A stretch of DNA of 64,000 nucleotides, from contig JAJIRX010000880.1 of the NCBI GenBank assembly GCA_023853785.1, positions 124,001 through 188,000 on the forward strand, written 5' to 3'. The position numbers and the translations under genes were made by a program. The notes under the pieces were generated by a model. It did no database searches, was not told where the DNA came from, and worked only from the letters and a program-made list of their open reading frames with translations. How positions within the stretch are numbered: position 1 is the first letter of the stretch; each line of letters begins with the position of its first letter. The DNA is from Psilocybe azurescens. Taxonomy: Eukaryota; Basidiomycota; Agaricomycetes; Agaricales; Agrocybaceae. Below, one piece after another: positions 11,063 to 24,548 of the stretch.

Positions 11063-11366
11063 GATGTTGAATGTTGTGTGGGTGGTGGTTGGTGACGGTG
11101 ACGGCGAGATAAAAGTGGGCGATGAAGTTGAGTTGCAAAGATTTGTGTGGTGCAGTATTTATACCCGACGCGGGCCAAACGGAGGTCACTTGCAATCAAC
11201 AAAGACGCGTTCAGCGCGTTTTAACCAAACAACAACAAAGTCACGTGTGGCTATATATACAAGAGCGATATTCATGACTCTGTCTCCCCCAACTTTCTTT
11301 CGCTCCACCATCACCTTGAGTCCTTTTCGCCCTTTTTAACCACCAGTCTCACTACAACTTCACCCA
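11063..11366. promoter_or_regulatory. Divergent H2A/H2B promoter
   Basis: 304 bp between the two start codons. A TATA element for H2A lies on the minus strand (complement of TTTATA, 11158-11163), and TATATATA for H2B lies on the plus strand at 11252-11259. An E-box-like CACGTG is present at 11242-11247. Confidence 0.75.
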
Positions 11367-11991
<625 letters not shown>

Positions 11992-14423
11992 ATTCGGATT
12001 TTGTGGATTGGTCGGGTTTTCATCTGTTTTCATTCATTCTTGTACACCAGTGTATTTTTTTCATAATATCTATTTGTATTTGCATGATTCTCGTTGATCG
12101 TTTGAGGACAGCGGCAAGTCGTTCGCATGATACTCGTTTATCTTTTGTTTGTGATGAACGTGTTCGAAGCTCTGAGTTCGATGTGACTGATGTATCGCTA
12201 AGCTCTTTAGCGTCATTCAGTATGTGCTATGTGATTTTATTTGTATGGTTTTATACTCATGTCGTGTTTCAGGTTTTCGTCTATGAACTAAATGAGCTTC
12301 ACGTTCTTTCTCAAGTCTCAATCGCAGCTGTCGATGGACTGAGGCCTTCGCAATTGAATCAGCTGGACGGCCTACGCCAATTATGATGCTTACCTTGTAG
12401 GCTTTTCTTCCCAATGTTTTTCATCGGGACAAAGTCACGATCCCGCAGGCTAAGGAATTGGTGGCCTTGAGTGGGCCGTAATGAATGAACACCTTGGAAA
12501 CACAGTCGTGAAGAGATGCCGGTCACGACGCGTGGGCACGGAGCCGATGCGATCTGACTAATCTTGCTTGCAGACCCTTGGAAGAGACAATGTCTTTGCC
12601 TCCTTTGTCTTTGTGATGTGGTATGATAAAAAAGAAGAGATTGGAGCATGGGAGGTCCTTTTGGACCTTGCAGCGTTGTAACTGCTTGCTGTTCAGTGAG
12701 TCTTTGGCTGCAAGACTGCCGGTACAGCAAGCCTCAGGGGGTGGATGTGCGTAGGAAGCCTCGAAGGAAAGGATAAAGTGTCTTCGTTCCGTGTGGTAAA
12801 GGAAGGGCCATGCTTACATCTCACCTAACTTATATTTATTCTCCGAGCCAATGGTGACGACTTGGGTGTTCATTGTGCATGCTGCTATCTTTTGGTACCG
12901 TCTCAATGCTACTTGTGCAGCCGCTTCATGAGCCTTGTTGTATGATGCGGTATGGTATTTATGTCGTTGGATGTCAGTCACATACTTATGAGGCTTGTGT
13001 CCTACTTAATCCATTGTGTTTCTCTTTGATTAGTGCTGGGCTGGACTCGTTAGAATGTTAGCCCCTCAGGCCTCAGCATCCTTCCGTAGCAGATCATTTC
13101 TGTGCATGGAAAATCACGCATTCGCTACTCAATGATAGCAACCAATGGCGGATACAATCCAACTGTTCTACACCCAGGCCATCATCCCCTGGCCGCTCAG
13201 TGGCTCTGGCTGGTGCCTCAGTGAAGATCCCCACTCGTTCAGTCTCTCCTGATGGTTCATCGTATCGTCTTCTGCCTTCGTGGATCCTCGAGTGGCGATG
13301 GTGTTCTTTGGATGTCCTTGATTTTGCTCAGATTTTGGGGGCGTGGTTGCAAGTGCGATCGTGACTCCAGTGGGGACCTCTTTTCTTTAACCTGTGGTCA
13401 CCGACGTGTGCCTGCAGCGGCCAATCACTGCGTATGGGCCCCCGCGTATACCCAGCACAAGGACCTCAACCTGTCTTAAGTTCGAGAAGCGATCGCCGAT
13501 GGTCATGCGATCGGGAAATTGGGTTCGTTGAGGATCAAGATTAATTTCAAGGTGGATATCGAGGTTCTCTTATCCAGGGTAGTCACGGGCCTAGATTCAA
13601 GGTGCTAACGATATGCAGTGTCGCGTAATGGACTGATAAGATATAATCATCTACATAGTGCTGTGTCCACTGTACACAGTCTGTAGCAGGTCCCTGCCTG
13701 CTTTGGATTATAGAAGGCTTTTGGTGATGAATTTGTTGAGGTGTACGTTTTGGTGCTCTGTCGGACTGGATTTTAGAGTTGATTGGGTGGTCGACTTAAC
13801 AGTTTTTGCCAAGCTGCCTTCATGCACAGCGCTCACCGAGGATCAAATCGAAAGAAATACAGCTTGACGGCCCTGGTTCTCCTGGTTGGATCTGTGTTAT
13901 GTATCTGTCGGGTGCTGCCGACATTGTTGATAAGCTATTTTCGAGTGCCGATAGCACCCGCCTCAGGAACTCGACAAACTTCTAGTCCCTGGACCCTGAC
14001 GCGCGACTGTTGACCTCCTTGAACCAGCTTGACCCCCGGCTTATGATGGAACCGCTCAACAGTCCTTCGACCCAGTCAATAATTAAAACGGGTGCGAATA
14101 CGATAGGTAGCCTTCTACTAAGTATTTATTTTACAGTTCAGAACTATAGCCACTCGAAGACTCGCCCAACTGCTTTACTTACCAGTGGAGCGAATGTCAG
14201 TTTAAAATGCCGGGATACACAGCGGAGGCACAATTCATGACAGCCAAAACAATTCCAAATGTCAAACCTATGTTCCTGGAAGTCGGGGCGTGATGGAATC
14301 CGACTCGAGGGGCACTAGTTGCACGTAGAACATATAAAGGCGCCTAGCGTTTGTTCTTGTTCTCAACTCCTGACCCAACCAAGACCACCACGCTCAGCAA
14401 GCAAGCAAGCATATTCGGCGACC
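11992..14423. other. Gene-poor stretch between H2B and the DUF2235 gene
   Basis: 2.4 kb in which no frame shows recognisable domains or paired splice sites. The first 300 bp should hold the H2B 3' UTR. The last 100 bp hold the promoter of the next gene. Confidence 0.5.
14333..14338 (+). promoter_or_regulatory. TATA box of the DUF2235 gene
   Basis: TATAAA lies 85 bp upstream of the ATG at 14424, a typical distance for a fungal TATA promoter with a short leader. Confidence 0.55.
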
Positions 14424-16632
14424 ATGTCGACTGACGAGACAACACCCCTTTTGAATAGGATGAAGAGCGAGGAGAAGGGCGACATACCCACGTATCCTCC
14501 TACTCATGAAGGCGGATTCCGGACGCTCATCCTCTTGTTCGACGGGACTGGCGACAGGTAAGTAGCACTGGTTCTTATGATTTCTCGTTCTTCAGCTGGT
14601 AGCTGACATCCTTTTTCGGCTTCAAGGGATGATGAAGATGTGTGTTATTTTCTCTGCCTTTTACTTTTCGACTTGATTTAAATCTATGGAATGTCGTTCT
14701 AGATTTCCAATGTAGTCGCGCTGAAAAATATGCTCCATCCCGAAAAAGATCCTAAGAAGCAACTGATATATTATCAAGTGAGTCATCTCGTTGCGCTGTG
14801 TTTCGATGTGTATTCATCTGTCTCATCTGCTGGAATTTGATGATAGACGGGAATCGGGACATACAACCCTTACTTTCCGGGTCTGAAGACCAAGATTCCT
14901 CTTATTACCGACGCTTCCAGGGTATTTCTATTTATTGAAAGCTTTAATCCGTTTTCTTTGGCTTACGGGGAGTATTAGAAACTGGACGGTGCTGTTGCTT
15001 GGAGCTTGGATCACCATGTCGTGGGTGAGAACTGGCGACTACCTTCTTGAAACTTTGCGGTTTGCTGATGATCGTATCTAGAGGCATATCAATGGATCAT
15101 AGATAATTGTATGCGTCTTTTCAATGTATGTTGTGATGCATGGCACTTATTTGAAGTCAAATCTTGTTAGACCAAGACAAAGACAAAATTTGCATGTTTG
15201 GTGGGTGTCTTTTGATCGACCAATGGGTTTGCTCTTATCATTTGACATGCGCAGGCTTTTCTCGGGGAGCATATACAGCCAGAGCGTGAGTGATTTTCTA
15301 CTTCGTTCACCCTGTACTAGAGTTGAACTTGCCCATATTGTAGTGTCAGTGCGATGATCAACAAAGTCGGCCTGCTTCCACAGTCACGCAGGGATCAAGC
15401 TTGGCCTGCTTACGAGTCCTTTACCAGCAAGGGGAAAGATACATGGGAGCATTCAGCCGTTTTCCGCAAAAAGAATGAAAGTCGAGGTGTCATCATCGAA
15501 TTTCTAGGAGTCTGGTCAGCCCCCGAGTCGTTTTCATCCATCACCAAAATCTCACTAAAACGATTCACAACAGGGATACTGTAAACTCGGTCGGCATGAT
15601 CAATGCGAGGAAGCTCCCTTTACCGCCAGTAATGGATCGGTGAAGACCTTCAGACATGCTGTGGCGCTCGATGAACATCGCTCTCGATTTAGGTCGAATA
15701 TGTGGAATCCGCCAAAATCAGACCCGAAGAAGCAGCCGCAGCCTTTGGTGACGGATGTTGATCAAGTCTGGTTTGCTGGTGCTCATTGTGGTAAGTCTTG
15801 ACCCATGTGTTTCTTGGTTGAAGCCTGAGTAACCATTTTTGCTGCTAGATGTCGGAGGAGGATCCGGTAAGTTATTCGCTTACCCTTTCGGGTAAACTAG
15901 CCTTGGAAAGTCGTACTGATTCGAAACTTTAGTGCCTAACGGTACTCGCCCAAATCTGGCGCATATTGCTCTGAGGTGGATGGTTCGCGAATGCTTTAAG
16001 GCCAAGAATGGGATGATGTTTAACCCAGCAGGAATCAGGGATATCGGAATCGACCCAGACATGCTCTACCCCGCCGTGAAAACCCGTCCCGCCCCTCTTG
16101 AACCTACACCGGACCTGAAGTTATCTTCCGACAACATTATTAAAAAGCCCGGCGTCATCAAGCGCGTTGGCTCGTGGCTCAAAGGCTGGTTCACCACCCT
16201 CCAAAGCCGGAGAAGCCTGATTACTCTGTCTACAAAACGTACGACGAAGAGCAGCTCGATCTGGTCGACGCGTTGGCTCCCATTTACGACCAGTTGGTCA
16301 TCAACAAGGCGAAGTGGTGGATCTTGGAGAACACATGGCTTAAGGGATACTCTGTCCAGGAGAAGCGCGACGTGTGGCGCCGCAACCTTGGGCGTGGACG
16401 TACTATCCTTCCTCCCCTCGATCCAGACCTTACCGACCCTGTGAAAGCTGCTGCTAAGAACGAAGTCCCTCTTGATCCAAGATGGGCAAAGCTTCGTGTG
16501 CATAGGACGGTGAGAACACGGATGGCTTATGCAGGAGATGACAAAATTCCGCGCTATATACCCAAAGCTTTGATGAACGGCGAAACCACGCTGGATAAAT
16601 TGGATTCTGATTTAATTAAATGGGTGGATTGA
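14424..16632 (+). CDS. DUF2235 (Tle1-like) alpha/beta-hydrolase
   Basis: About 12 exons, about 512 residues. The DUF2235 fold is shown by the first-strand motif LILLFDGTGDR and the nucleophile elbow GFSRGAYTAR (Ser in G-x-S-x-G). EFLGVWDTVNSVG and WFAGAHCDVGGG, holding the likely catalytic His, complete the pattern. The family includes bacterial type VI phospholipase effectors (Tle1), but fungal members are intracellular proteins of unknown substrate. No signal peptide is seen. Two frame problems exist. One base is missing between KLPF and TASNGSVKTF near 15620, where no intron fits. A second shift lies near 16170-16205, before PEKPDYSVYK; it could be a missing C at the CCC run or a weak 53-nt intron (16157-16209). 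The last exon ends in a charged, Trp-containing tail. Confidence 0.85.
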
Positions 16633-19151
16633 ACTGACGTGGAGCGCCCTGCACGATGTCCCTACTCTCTTATTATTCCAAATCATCGCTTCCCATTTTT
16701 ATTCTTACATAATTGTCTTTATTTTGCGAACATGTAGTAGTATATAACCGTAATTCAACAATTTATAGATTGATCTTGCACTTGTATTTTTCATGAGTCT
16801 TAATGTCAGAATGATGATTAAGCAAGTTTATTCGCATTGTAACTCTCTTGCGCTTGAGAACAGTTATCTTCTCAAAATATTTTTGCCCTATTTTACTGAT
16901 GTTTGCTTGTCAATATTGTCAAGATGAAGGATATCCATCAAACACTCATGGAAGACAAGAATCTCAAGCACTTATACTGAAAAAGTGATGTAATCCTCAG
17001 TGAAGCAAAACTCTGGTATTGACTAACAAAAATGCTAGGAATACCAAAGGTGGGCAGTCATTATAATTTATAGGTGACAGACGGTAATGCCGGTGACGAA
17101 GGGCTGTAAGGTGGCGAGGACTGAATGGCAACAGTAAGATAACAATACCGAAGACCTCACTTCGGACCCACCGACACAACAATTATAATGTTTTAATCCA
17201 CATGAGGTAGGATAGATATCATCCATTGTCGAACAAGATCACGTGGGAGCCATGACATTTCTCAAAATGGAAGGCACGCACGTTTACGCCTGCAAATTGG
17301 GATGGGGCTAGTCAATTAGCGTGAAAAACGCGTTTTTGCCGGATAAGAAGATGAAATCACTCCCACAAGTTGTATTTTATAATCTTAAACACGCGAAAAT
17401 ATATCTTTTGCAAAAAAATTAAAATTAAAAAATACCAAGATAATGAGGTCTACCTCTGCTGTTGCAAATGCGTCTCGTCTGCATATCTTCCACCCCAGTC
17501 CACGCACGTTTTGTTTTGCAATTTGCCACCCCCAAAACATAGGAAGAAGGTGAATTTTACAAATCTCAATGGAGGCTCTCCGGGTGAGAGGTCATCAAAG
17601 CGACAAAAACTGCAAAATTTTCAGATTTAGAGGATACACTTTTTTATTTTTGGAAATAGTTTCTGGTGAATGCTCCAATCTTCACAAAATTTTGATAAAT
17701 TATTTGCATCGTTTTTACAACAGTTTTTGGGAAGCACATTTTCCAAATTCTACCTCCGAGGTCCAAAAACGATTTCCATTGTTTCTCCGAGCTGTACCTT
17801 CTTAATTTAGGCATTGTTGTCACATAATTGTCAGCACAGGTGGAGGTGGGATATTTTTAAGCTCGAGCTTCATGTACAGTCGCGGACAATCAAACTCAAC
17901 TAGTTGGTGATCTCGGCAGCCAAGCCATTTTTCGGGAATCTGATTTCAGATTCTTGTTCAGCTCATCGAAATACGTCAAAAACACACCTCCGAAGTTTTT
18001 CCCACGAGCCGTTTAGATCGGCCAAATTTTTGACCAATATCAATGACATTTTGTGTACCTAAGTTGGGTTGATAATGGCATCCAGGTGCTAAATGTTAGC
18101 CTCCCATCCTTCATCGTTATCTGATTGCTCATCGAGGTCGACATGGATGACAGGGTGAGCTGTCTTTGATTGATGCCGAAGGCCGGTGGTGTCTCTCTTT
18201 GCCTTCTTCTTTGCCATACAATAAGTAATCAGTGGTCTGTGGCTTAGGCAGTAGGATTTTGAGAAAATTTTCGGGGAGAAACGGCTCGATAAAATTCTAC
18301 CAAACTTTGGGATCATCCCGCTCTTCAAAAAGAAAGCGATTCCGCTATTTTTCAAGATTTTACCGGTTTTTAAGGGTCCGGCCAATATTTCAGGGTATGT
18401 ATTCCTTAATTGGTAATTTAAAGGGAAACGGCTCAATAGGATGAGCTGAAAGTTGGTCGGGAAGCTCCTTACAGCTAACTGCAAAATGGTAGGCCGTTTC
18501 TATTTCTTTGATGTCCGCCCCTGTTTGGCAAGAGCCTTGTCAAAACAACCGGATTTGGACGTTGCGCATTTGAGTCTGTAAAACTGTTGATTTCGACGTA
18601 GGATTAATGTAAAGCGTCATCGTCGACGTCTGCAATAGATTCTACTTAGTCATGGGAGCGGGTCGGTACTCGTTACCAAATCCGGCTATTTGGACAAGGC
18701 TCTTGCCAAATAGGGGCGGACATCAAAGAAATAGAAACGGCCTACCATTTTGCAGTTAGCTGTAAGTAAATGGGATTCTACCGATTCCGATAGTGGGGCT
18801 CGTGACTTGCGGCAAATTGCCGATAGGCCTGCCGCCGGTGTTTACCGAGTTTACAGAATACAGTCACTTGCACTATCTTCGGAATATGGAAGGAACCTCC
18901 TCAGATGAGTAATGTCAACTGCAGAATGTCCGAAACAAATGGCCAATGACCACAACCTTTGCTTCTCACTACTCAGGTCTGGAATGCTATTCATAGTATC
19001 TGTTGACAGCAGCTGTGGGGCTAAGTAATCACGATTAGTCCTTGACGGAAATTCTTCGAAAACAAAACTCACAGAACTATAATAACTTCCCAGACTTCTA
19101 CCATTCGTATACACCGACGCATCTGTTGAGTATACTCTCTAATATCAGACA
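16633..19151. other. AT-rich gene-poor stretch containing a MITE
   Basis: 2.5 kb with strongly AT-rich tracts (about 17340-17800). A short minus-strand frame at 18212-18089 (MAKKKAKRDTTGLRH, then an acidic run) has no identifiable domain and may be a transposon remnant. Apart from the MITE at 18472-18762 nothing can be assigned. Confidence 0.5.
18472..18762. mobile_element. MITE with about 90-bp terminal inverted repeats, TA-flanked
   Basis: A 291-bp element. The left arm starts CAGCTAACTGCAAAATGG and the right arm is its complement, ending in CAGTTAGCTG. Arms of about 90 bp differ only at a few positions, near the inner end of each. TA flanks both ends (18470-18471 and 18763-18764). The inner 110 bp has no coding capacity. 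TA target sites and CAG ends suggest mobilisation by a Tc1/mariner-type transposase, and the near-identical arms suggest recent activity. Its end sequence differs from that of the element at 6349, so it is a separate family. Confidence 0.85.
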
Positions 19152-20712
19152 ATGCCCTGTGTTACTCCCGCAGAAAACGTGCGCGTTCTTGTCACTGGTG
19201 CCAATGGCTATTTGGCCATGTGGATTATCAAGGCTCTCTTGGATCAGGGATACGCTGTGCGCGGTACAGTAAGATCCAAAGAGAGGGCGAAGGATCTTCA
19301 AGATTATTTTAATTCATACAGTGGTCGAGCTGAATGGGTCATTGTTGAAGACATTACCAAAGTGCGTAAGAGGAATGCGGATACACGTACATCTAATCCT
19401 TAATGTGTCCACTGACTTTGGCTCTAGGAGGGAGCATACGACGAAGTGGTCAAGAACGTCAATGCTATTGAACACTTAGCATCCCCCTCCAAGGAATCTA
19501 CTGATGATCCTGATGGTAAACCATTATTTTTACCTTTTGTCCTCGGTTATGCTGAAACAGGTCATGGTGAAGAGTTCATTAAACCGGCCGTGGATGGAAC
19601 ACTGAGCATTCTGCGGAGCGCTTTGAAATTCGGGTAAGTAATGCAAAAATATGGCCTGCCATCATTGTCGTTTGGTAACGCGTTTGAAAACGTTAGCAAC
19701 AAGCTTCAGCGTATCATTTTGACATCGTCGATCTCTGCTATCATTCGGCCAGTCGCTGACTCAGAACCTTTTGTTATATTTGACGAAAACGACTGGTCTG
19801 ATGAATTTGTTGAGGCTGTCAAGAGGAAAGGAAGCCAATCTTCGTTTGTAGAAAAATATTATGCGTCAAAGAACTTGGCGGAGAGAGGCCAGTCAAATTT
19901 GTCCCTCAATTTAGGTGACTTACGGGCTCTTCCTTTCTATAGGAGCATGGAATTTCTATCATCAACACAAGGCGAATATTGCATGGGACTTAGTTGTCCT
20001 CAACCCCGGTCTGGTTAGCTGCGTGAAACTTTAGTCAAACCATTCAGTTATCTCTCTGATGTTTCTACTTGTGAATAGGTTATTGGTGCGGTAAGATACC
20101 CCGATTGATATAAATTGCTATTCCTCTGCTGTTTACACATGATACACATCTTGTAGGGGCCTATCCAAGACTTTAAGGACCTGGAGTCTCTACCAAAATC
20201 TCTCAGTATCTGGTACCAAAATATATTCGAGAACCAGTCTGATGATCTGTTGAAAGCTATGTGGGAATATGTCGATATTCAGGATGTCAAGGACGCCCAT
20301 ATAGAAGCGTTGAAGAAGGAGGAAGCAGCAGGAGAAAGAATCATCCTTTGTGCAGGTAACTGTTCTCGACCCTTGTAAAACATGTGCCACACGCAGTTGA
20401 TCATTAAACTTTTCGAAGGAGCATCTACTTGGCAGGATAGCCGTGCGTTCAGCGTCTTTTTTTCCTCATGATAATTTCGAGTCGAATCCTCTTAATGGTG
20501 CTTTGCACACAGGCAATCTCATTTTCTCTGCAAGGCCCGAGCTGTACTCTGGAAATCTGTCCCGCGGAAATCCGGATCTACCCCGCCGCATCGCATACCA
20601 GTACGGCACTGAGAAGGGAAAGAATATATTAGGGGTGCAGTACAAGAGCCCCGAGGATACAATTTTAAGCATGGCAGCTTACTTCGAGACTCGAGGCTGG
20701 CTCAGAAAGTAA
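19152..20712 (+). CDS. Extended SDR NAD(P)-dependent reductase (dihydroflavonol-4-reductase/GRE2-like)
   Basis: Nine exons join to exactly 355 residues, the usual size for this family. An N-terminal Rossmann motif VLVTGANGYLAMWIIKALLD binds the dinucleotide, followed by the GTVRSKERAKDL strand of NADP-preferring members. The catalytic set is visible as LTSSISAIIRP (Ser) and VEKYYASKNLAE (Tyr-x-x-x-Lys). Later segments fit substrate-binding parts (WDLVVLNPGLVIG, YVDIQDVKDAHIEAL). Such enzymes reduce aldehydes or ketones in secondary or detoxifying metabolism; the substrate cannot be told here. The intron from 19888 begins with GC rather than GT. Exon 6 has only 12 nt (20079-20090). It ends 280 bp from the convergent Zn2Cys6 regulator gene. 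Confidence 0.9.
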
Positions 20713-20991
20713 TAGGCTCTGCAGTATTACTGTAGTGCGAGAACTGATGAAACGAGTCGGTGTACTACTGTGGTGTTTATGTACACTTTTTGATCCAAGG
20801 TTGCAGTGAGGTGCCTTGGGCGCTTGTCCAAAGTCTTCATTATGACGTATCGTATAAGTGCTTTGCTACTAGTAGGACCCTGCGTGGACTTGATTAAGCA
20901 ATATCCGCCTCGTTTAAATAGATATCCCCATTACTTTTCCTGTTTCAGTTCACTGAAAGGGACCGTGAATGGTACATGAAGCAGTAAAAGA

Positions 20992-23900
20992 TTACGGTTG
21001 ACCCATGTATGTAAGATACGTGTCCCATTGCTCGAGGCTACAGTGTTTCGAACTATCAGCTGCTCTTGATGACAACATCAAAATGATGCAGGACTGACCT
21101 CGTAAATGGAGCTGAGTTATCGGACCACGCAGCAAATAGATCGGTAACCTGCGTATCGAGTGGGAACAACTGCTGGGGTGTGCCCATAGGCACTGTAGCC
21201 TCGGGACGTAGCGAGTGCCTGTTGTAGTCAGTCGTATTGAATATGCTGCTACCACTGCTCTCAGATTCTCCTGGAAAATAGCCCATATTTGCGAGCAATA
21301 ACCTTTCGACATGACTGTTCTCCATGGACAACATTGGGTCCTCCCCGATAATGCCCCCCGAGCTGATACTAGTGGCCGTCATTTCCAAAGGCTCAGTTGA
21401 GTCCAGTGATGGCTCAAATGTATACTCTGTGCGAACAGATGGGCGGCGGCGCTTACTTGCCGTAGGCTTTGTATGTAGGTTAATATCACTCGCTTCCCTC
21501 AATATATCGCTATCCCGAGGCATAATTAATAAGGGCCGTAATCGTGATAAATGGGCTTACCTTAGTCTACCGGCACAGTGCCACCTGCCATAAGCACAAC
21601 GATGAGCAATCTTCGAGTATTATCATTGAAAATTGAGGACCAACTTTGTCTCGCATTGATGGAGATAGTTAAGACATTTTTGAAGGCTCTCCGTGCCTTC
21701 CCTGGGATCACCTACGTACCCCACAGCTTGACCACCCCATATACTGAGAGTAATCACCATACCCGCGGTATATGCAACAGTCTATCGTACGGGCGTAAGA
21801 CGGTAAGTTTTACAGAGTTCTCCGCTCACAACGAGAAGAAAACAGCACGGACCATCGCATGAGGAAGAACTCGGGCTCCTCTAGTCGTAGAGGCCTCTAG
21901 AACATGAGAGCATGCCCTGGCAGCGCTGTTACACATGGCAAGAGAAGGAAGTGTCAATTCTGTCTTTTTAGTTAGGTAGGGTCGATGGATTTGCATTTGT
22001 ACGTAATAGTATGATGTGTGAAGATTAACAGACTGATGGAAGAAAGTGGCGTCTTGTCTGTCCGGGTCCCATAGCACTATTGCTTTGGATAAGAAAAGAT
22101 AGCAAGATTGGTGACAATGCACAACGTACGATGTTCAGGAAGGCAATCCTTCCATTTATTCATAGATGAGTCTAGCTCTGCGACCATTTTCCCTTCCCAG
22201 TCCGGCCCTATAAAACCTGAAATCATCCTGGATTTCTTACTCGTATAGAGCGTCCTGAGCACAAACCCAAGGATCTCACAAAGCTTGATAAAGTGGACAA
22301 AAGCAGTTATCGAGCTAGGTCTTCCTGGAGGTTGCTGGAAAGCCTTGTCAGGATCATCGGTCTCCCAATACTCGTCGTCACACTCAATGGGATACTCGAC
22401 ATCGTAGCTATGCGAGAATATGAGATTCGAGCATTCGATAGTGCAATAATCGAAGACGCACGCGTCGTGGGGTATCGAGCACGAACGACCAACAAATGAA
22501 CTTCCAATGTTGTCGAGACAAACAAGGGCCCTGATATAGAAGATTACTGCACGTTAGAGACAACGTATTTATCGGGGAGAGCTACACGGACCAAAACGCT
22601 CTCTTTTGTAGCTCGTCCTCGGCCGATGGTGGCTTGTTTCCTTTGCGCCGATGAGCACCCTTTTCGAAAGCGTGTCTTAAGCCAATAGCCAATAAAGTCC
22701 ACGAGTTATGAGGCATCGACGTCCCAGTTAGGTACAAAGAGGCAAGCTAGGGCGGTGACTTAGGAAAGAAAGATACTGGTACCAAAGAAAGATCTTACAC
22801 AATAGTACTGTAAGTCATAAAGACTTGCTTTATAGAGCATCTTCTTCCGATGTACAGGAATCTGACAAAAGTAATGCCAGCCGGCGGACATACCAGAAGG
22901 ATCATTGGCCACAGTTACACGAGGATCCGAAGAATACCTCGATCCAATCGCGCATGTCATGAGCACGGTCATTCCAAAGGACGGATCCCAATGATGTTGT
23001 CCCAGCGACAGTGATTTCTCAAATGTCGGACGATGGAGAACGGGTATTAAACTGTTGCTTTTCTCGAAATAGAGGGAGACGAGACTTTTCAGCAAATCGT
23101 TGTCAGGGATAGACATAAGGGCGCTCAGACGAGGTGACGTAGGACATCTCCCACTGCAAAGCAGTAAATATAGCGTATAACAAAGACTCCTGGGCGGAAA
23201 ACGTACAGGTCTTAATTCCCAATATATGAGCCGCCTATATTTTCTTGGATCTAGCCCAGCGTTTGATTTACCAGTAACCCCGTTTCGAACGTCCGTCACA
23301 TGTTTGGCAAGCATGAACGTACTGGGGGCGCCAATGAGAAAAGGAAATATCCTGACAAATAAATAACTCACCTAGCCTCACCGAAGAATCGGTCATCTGT
23401 GGCTGTTGTAGAAAGCTTCTTCAAATCTTCAGAAAGAGCGACATGGGCAAGGTCATCGTCTTCCGATACAAATGCATCATCTTCTGGTGTCGAAGCAGTG
23501 GTCACCATATCCATAGGTGGACTACTAGGATATCTCAAATCGACAGTACTGAAGGAACCGGGGTTGGACTCAGGTCCACCAGAAATACTAGACGGTGACC
23601 GGGAAGTTTCTCGGATGGGCGCGTTGATAATACGCTCTATATCCTCGCCTGGATGCATCTAAGTTAACAAATCAATATGATAAATAGGTCAAACATAGTT
23701 AGAGCCCATACACTTCGAATGTAATCTTCCAGCTTCTTTATCCTTGCTTCCAGAACCATGATATGCCTATTGGCGCAATGATCAATCAAACTATTTAAGA
23801 AGCATTTGATGTCGCGTACGCAGTGGCTGCTTGCTTTACATCCGTTAACTGTGGGTAGCCAATGCGTTATTTTAATTGAAATCATATAGCAGAGTTACAA

Positions 23901-24231
23901 TATACCTTTTGTTGACGGGGCATGTCATGAGTGCATGTCGTTCTAGAAAGTATACAGTTAGTGCAAACGTTTCCCGGCCTCTCTGAGCTGTCGCCTGAGT
24001 AAGATAGCGTTAGAAGACGGTCATTCTACGGGACGAACAATAACGGCTAACATTTAGCTGTTTGAAAATACAGCATATATCAGTCAAAGGGGCTTTACTT
24101 GATATCTAAGCGTCCAACGTACTCTTCTTGGCCCGACATGAGTCGCAAGATCCTTTCAATCGTCTTCGCTTTGCTTTCTGGGCGTCCACAGATGTCTCCT
24201 GTGCGGAGTCTTGTGTTTCGTCGATAGGCAT
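20992..24231 (-). CDS. Zn2Cys6 transcription factor with Fungal_trans domain
   Basis: Many short exons. The first exons encode a basic run KRRRLKGS, then CDSCRAKK. After a 6-nt microexon come TKCD, SSERPGNVCTNC and TTCTH, completing the six-cysteine Zn2Cys6 motif that binds DNA. A short coiled coil follows (LEARIKKLEDYIRS), then a Ser/Pro-rich acidic linker. The fungal-specific middle domain comes next: DNDLLKSLVSLYFEKSN, LIPVLHRPTFEKSL, YDVEYPIECDDEYWETDD, TLYTSKKSRMISGFIG. The last exon encodes LEQWDTYLTYMGQP. It probably acts in the nucleus as a pathway regulator. It is transcribed the same way as the membrane protein and monooxygenase upstream, and convergently with the reductase. One intron near 22440 has a weak donor if the frame is kept. 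Confidence 0.88.
24052..24057 (-). other. 6-nt microexon completing the Zn2Cys6 motif
   Basis: On the minus strand CTAAAT is preceded by an acceptor (AACAG) and followed by a donor (GTTAGC). It lies between a 65-nt intron (24058-24122) and a 57-nt intron (23995-24051) whose downstream end has a CTAAC branch point. Joining exon 1 (...AAGAAGA), CTAAAT and exon 3 (GCGAC...) gives K-K-T-K-C-D. Without it the third zinc-binding cysteine is missing, although the frame is unchanged. Confidence 0.75.
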
Positions 24232-24548
24232 CGTCGATACTGTGGTAGACTGTGATAGTAAGTATCTTGAACGCCACTGCCTAGTAAGGGTGTTGTAGGT
24301 CGAGATCTATAGACAAACTGGCATTACTGAAGCAATGAATCGTGAGAACATGTGTCATTCTAAGGCAAAATAAATAATCGCCGCAATTCGGCCTCGATAC
24401 CCGATATTTTACACTTCTACAAGTCTACGACGACATGCTCGGAGGTGTCTGTAGCTGACAATGGTCAAGAAACATCTCCCAAGTTTCAACATTGGACGAC
24501 GTCTCTCATGATAATTTATACTGCAGTTGGCAGATTATTTGGGCACTA

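Noticed and set aside
22440..22480. Frameshift in the Zn2Cys6 gene at a G-run
   Set aside because: A donor GTCTTC keeps the frame into YDVEYPIECDDEYW, so no error is needed, although the donor is weak.
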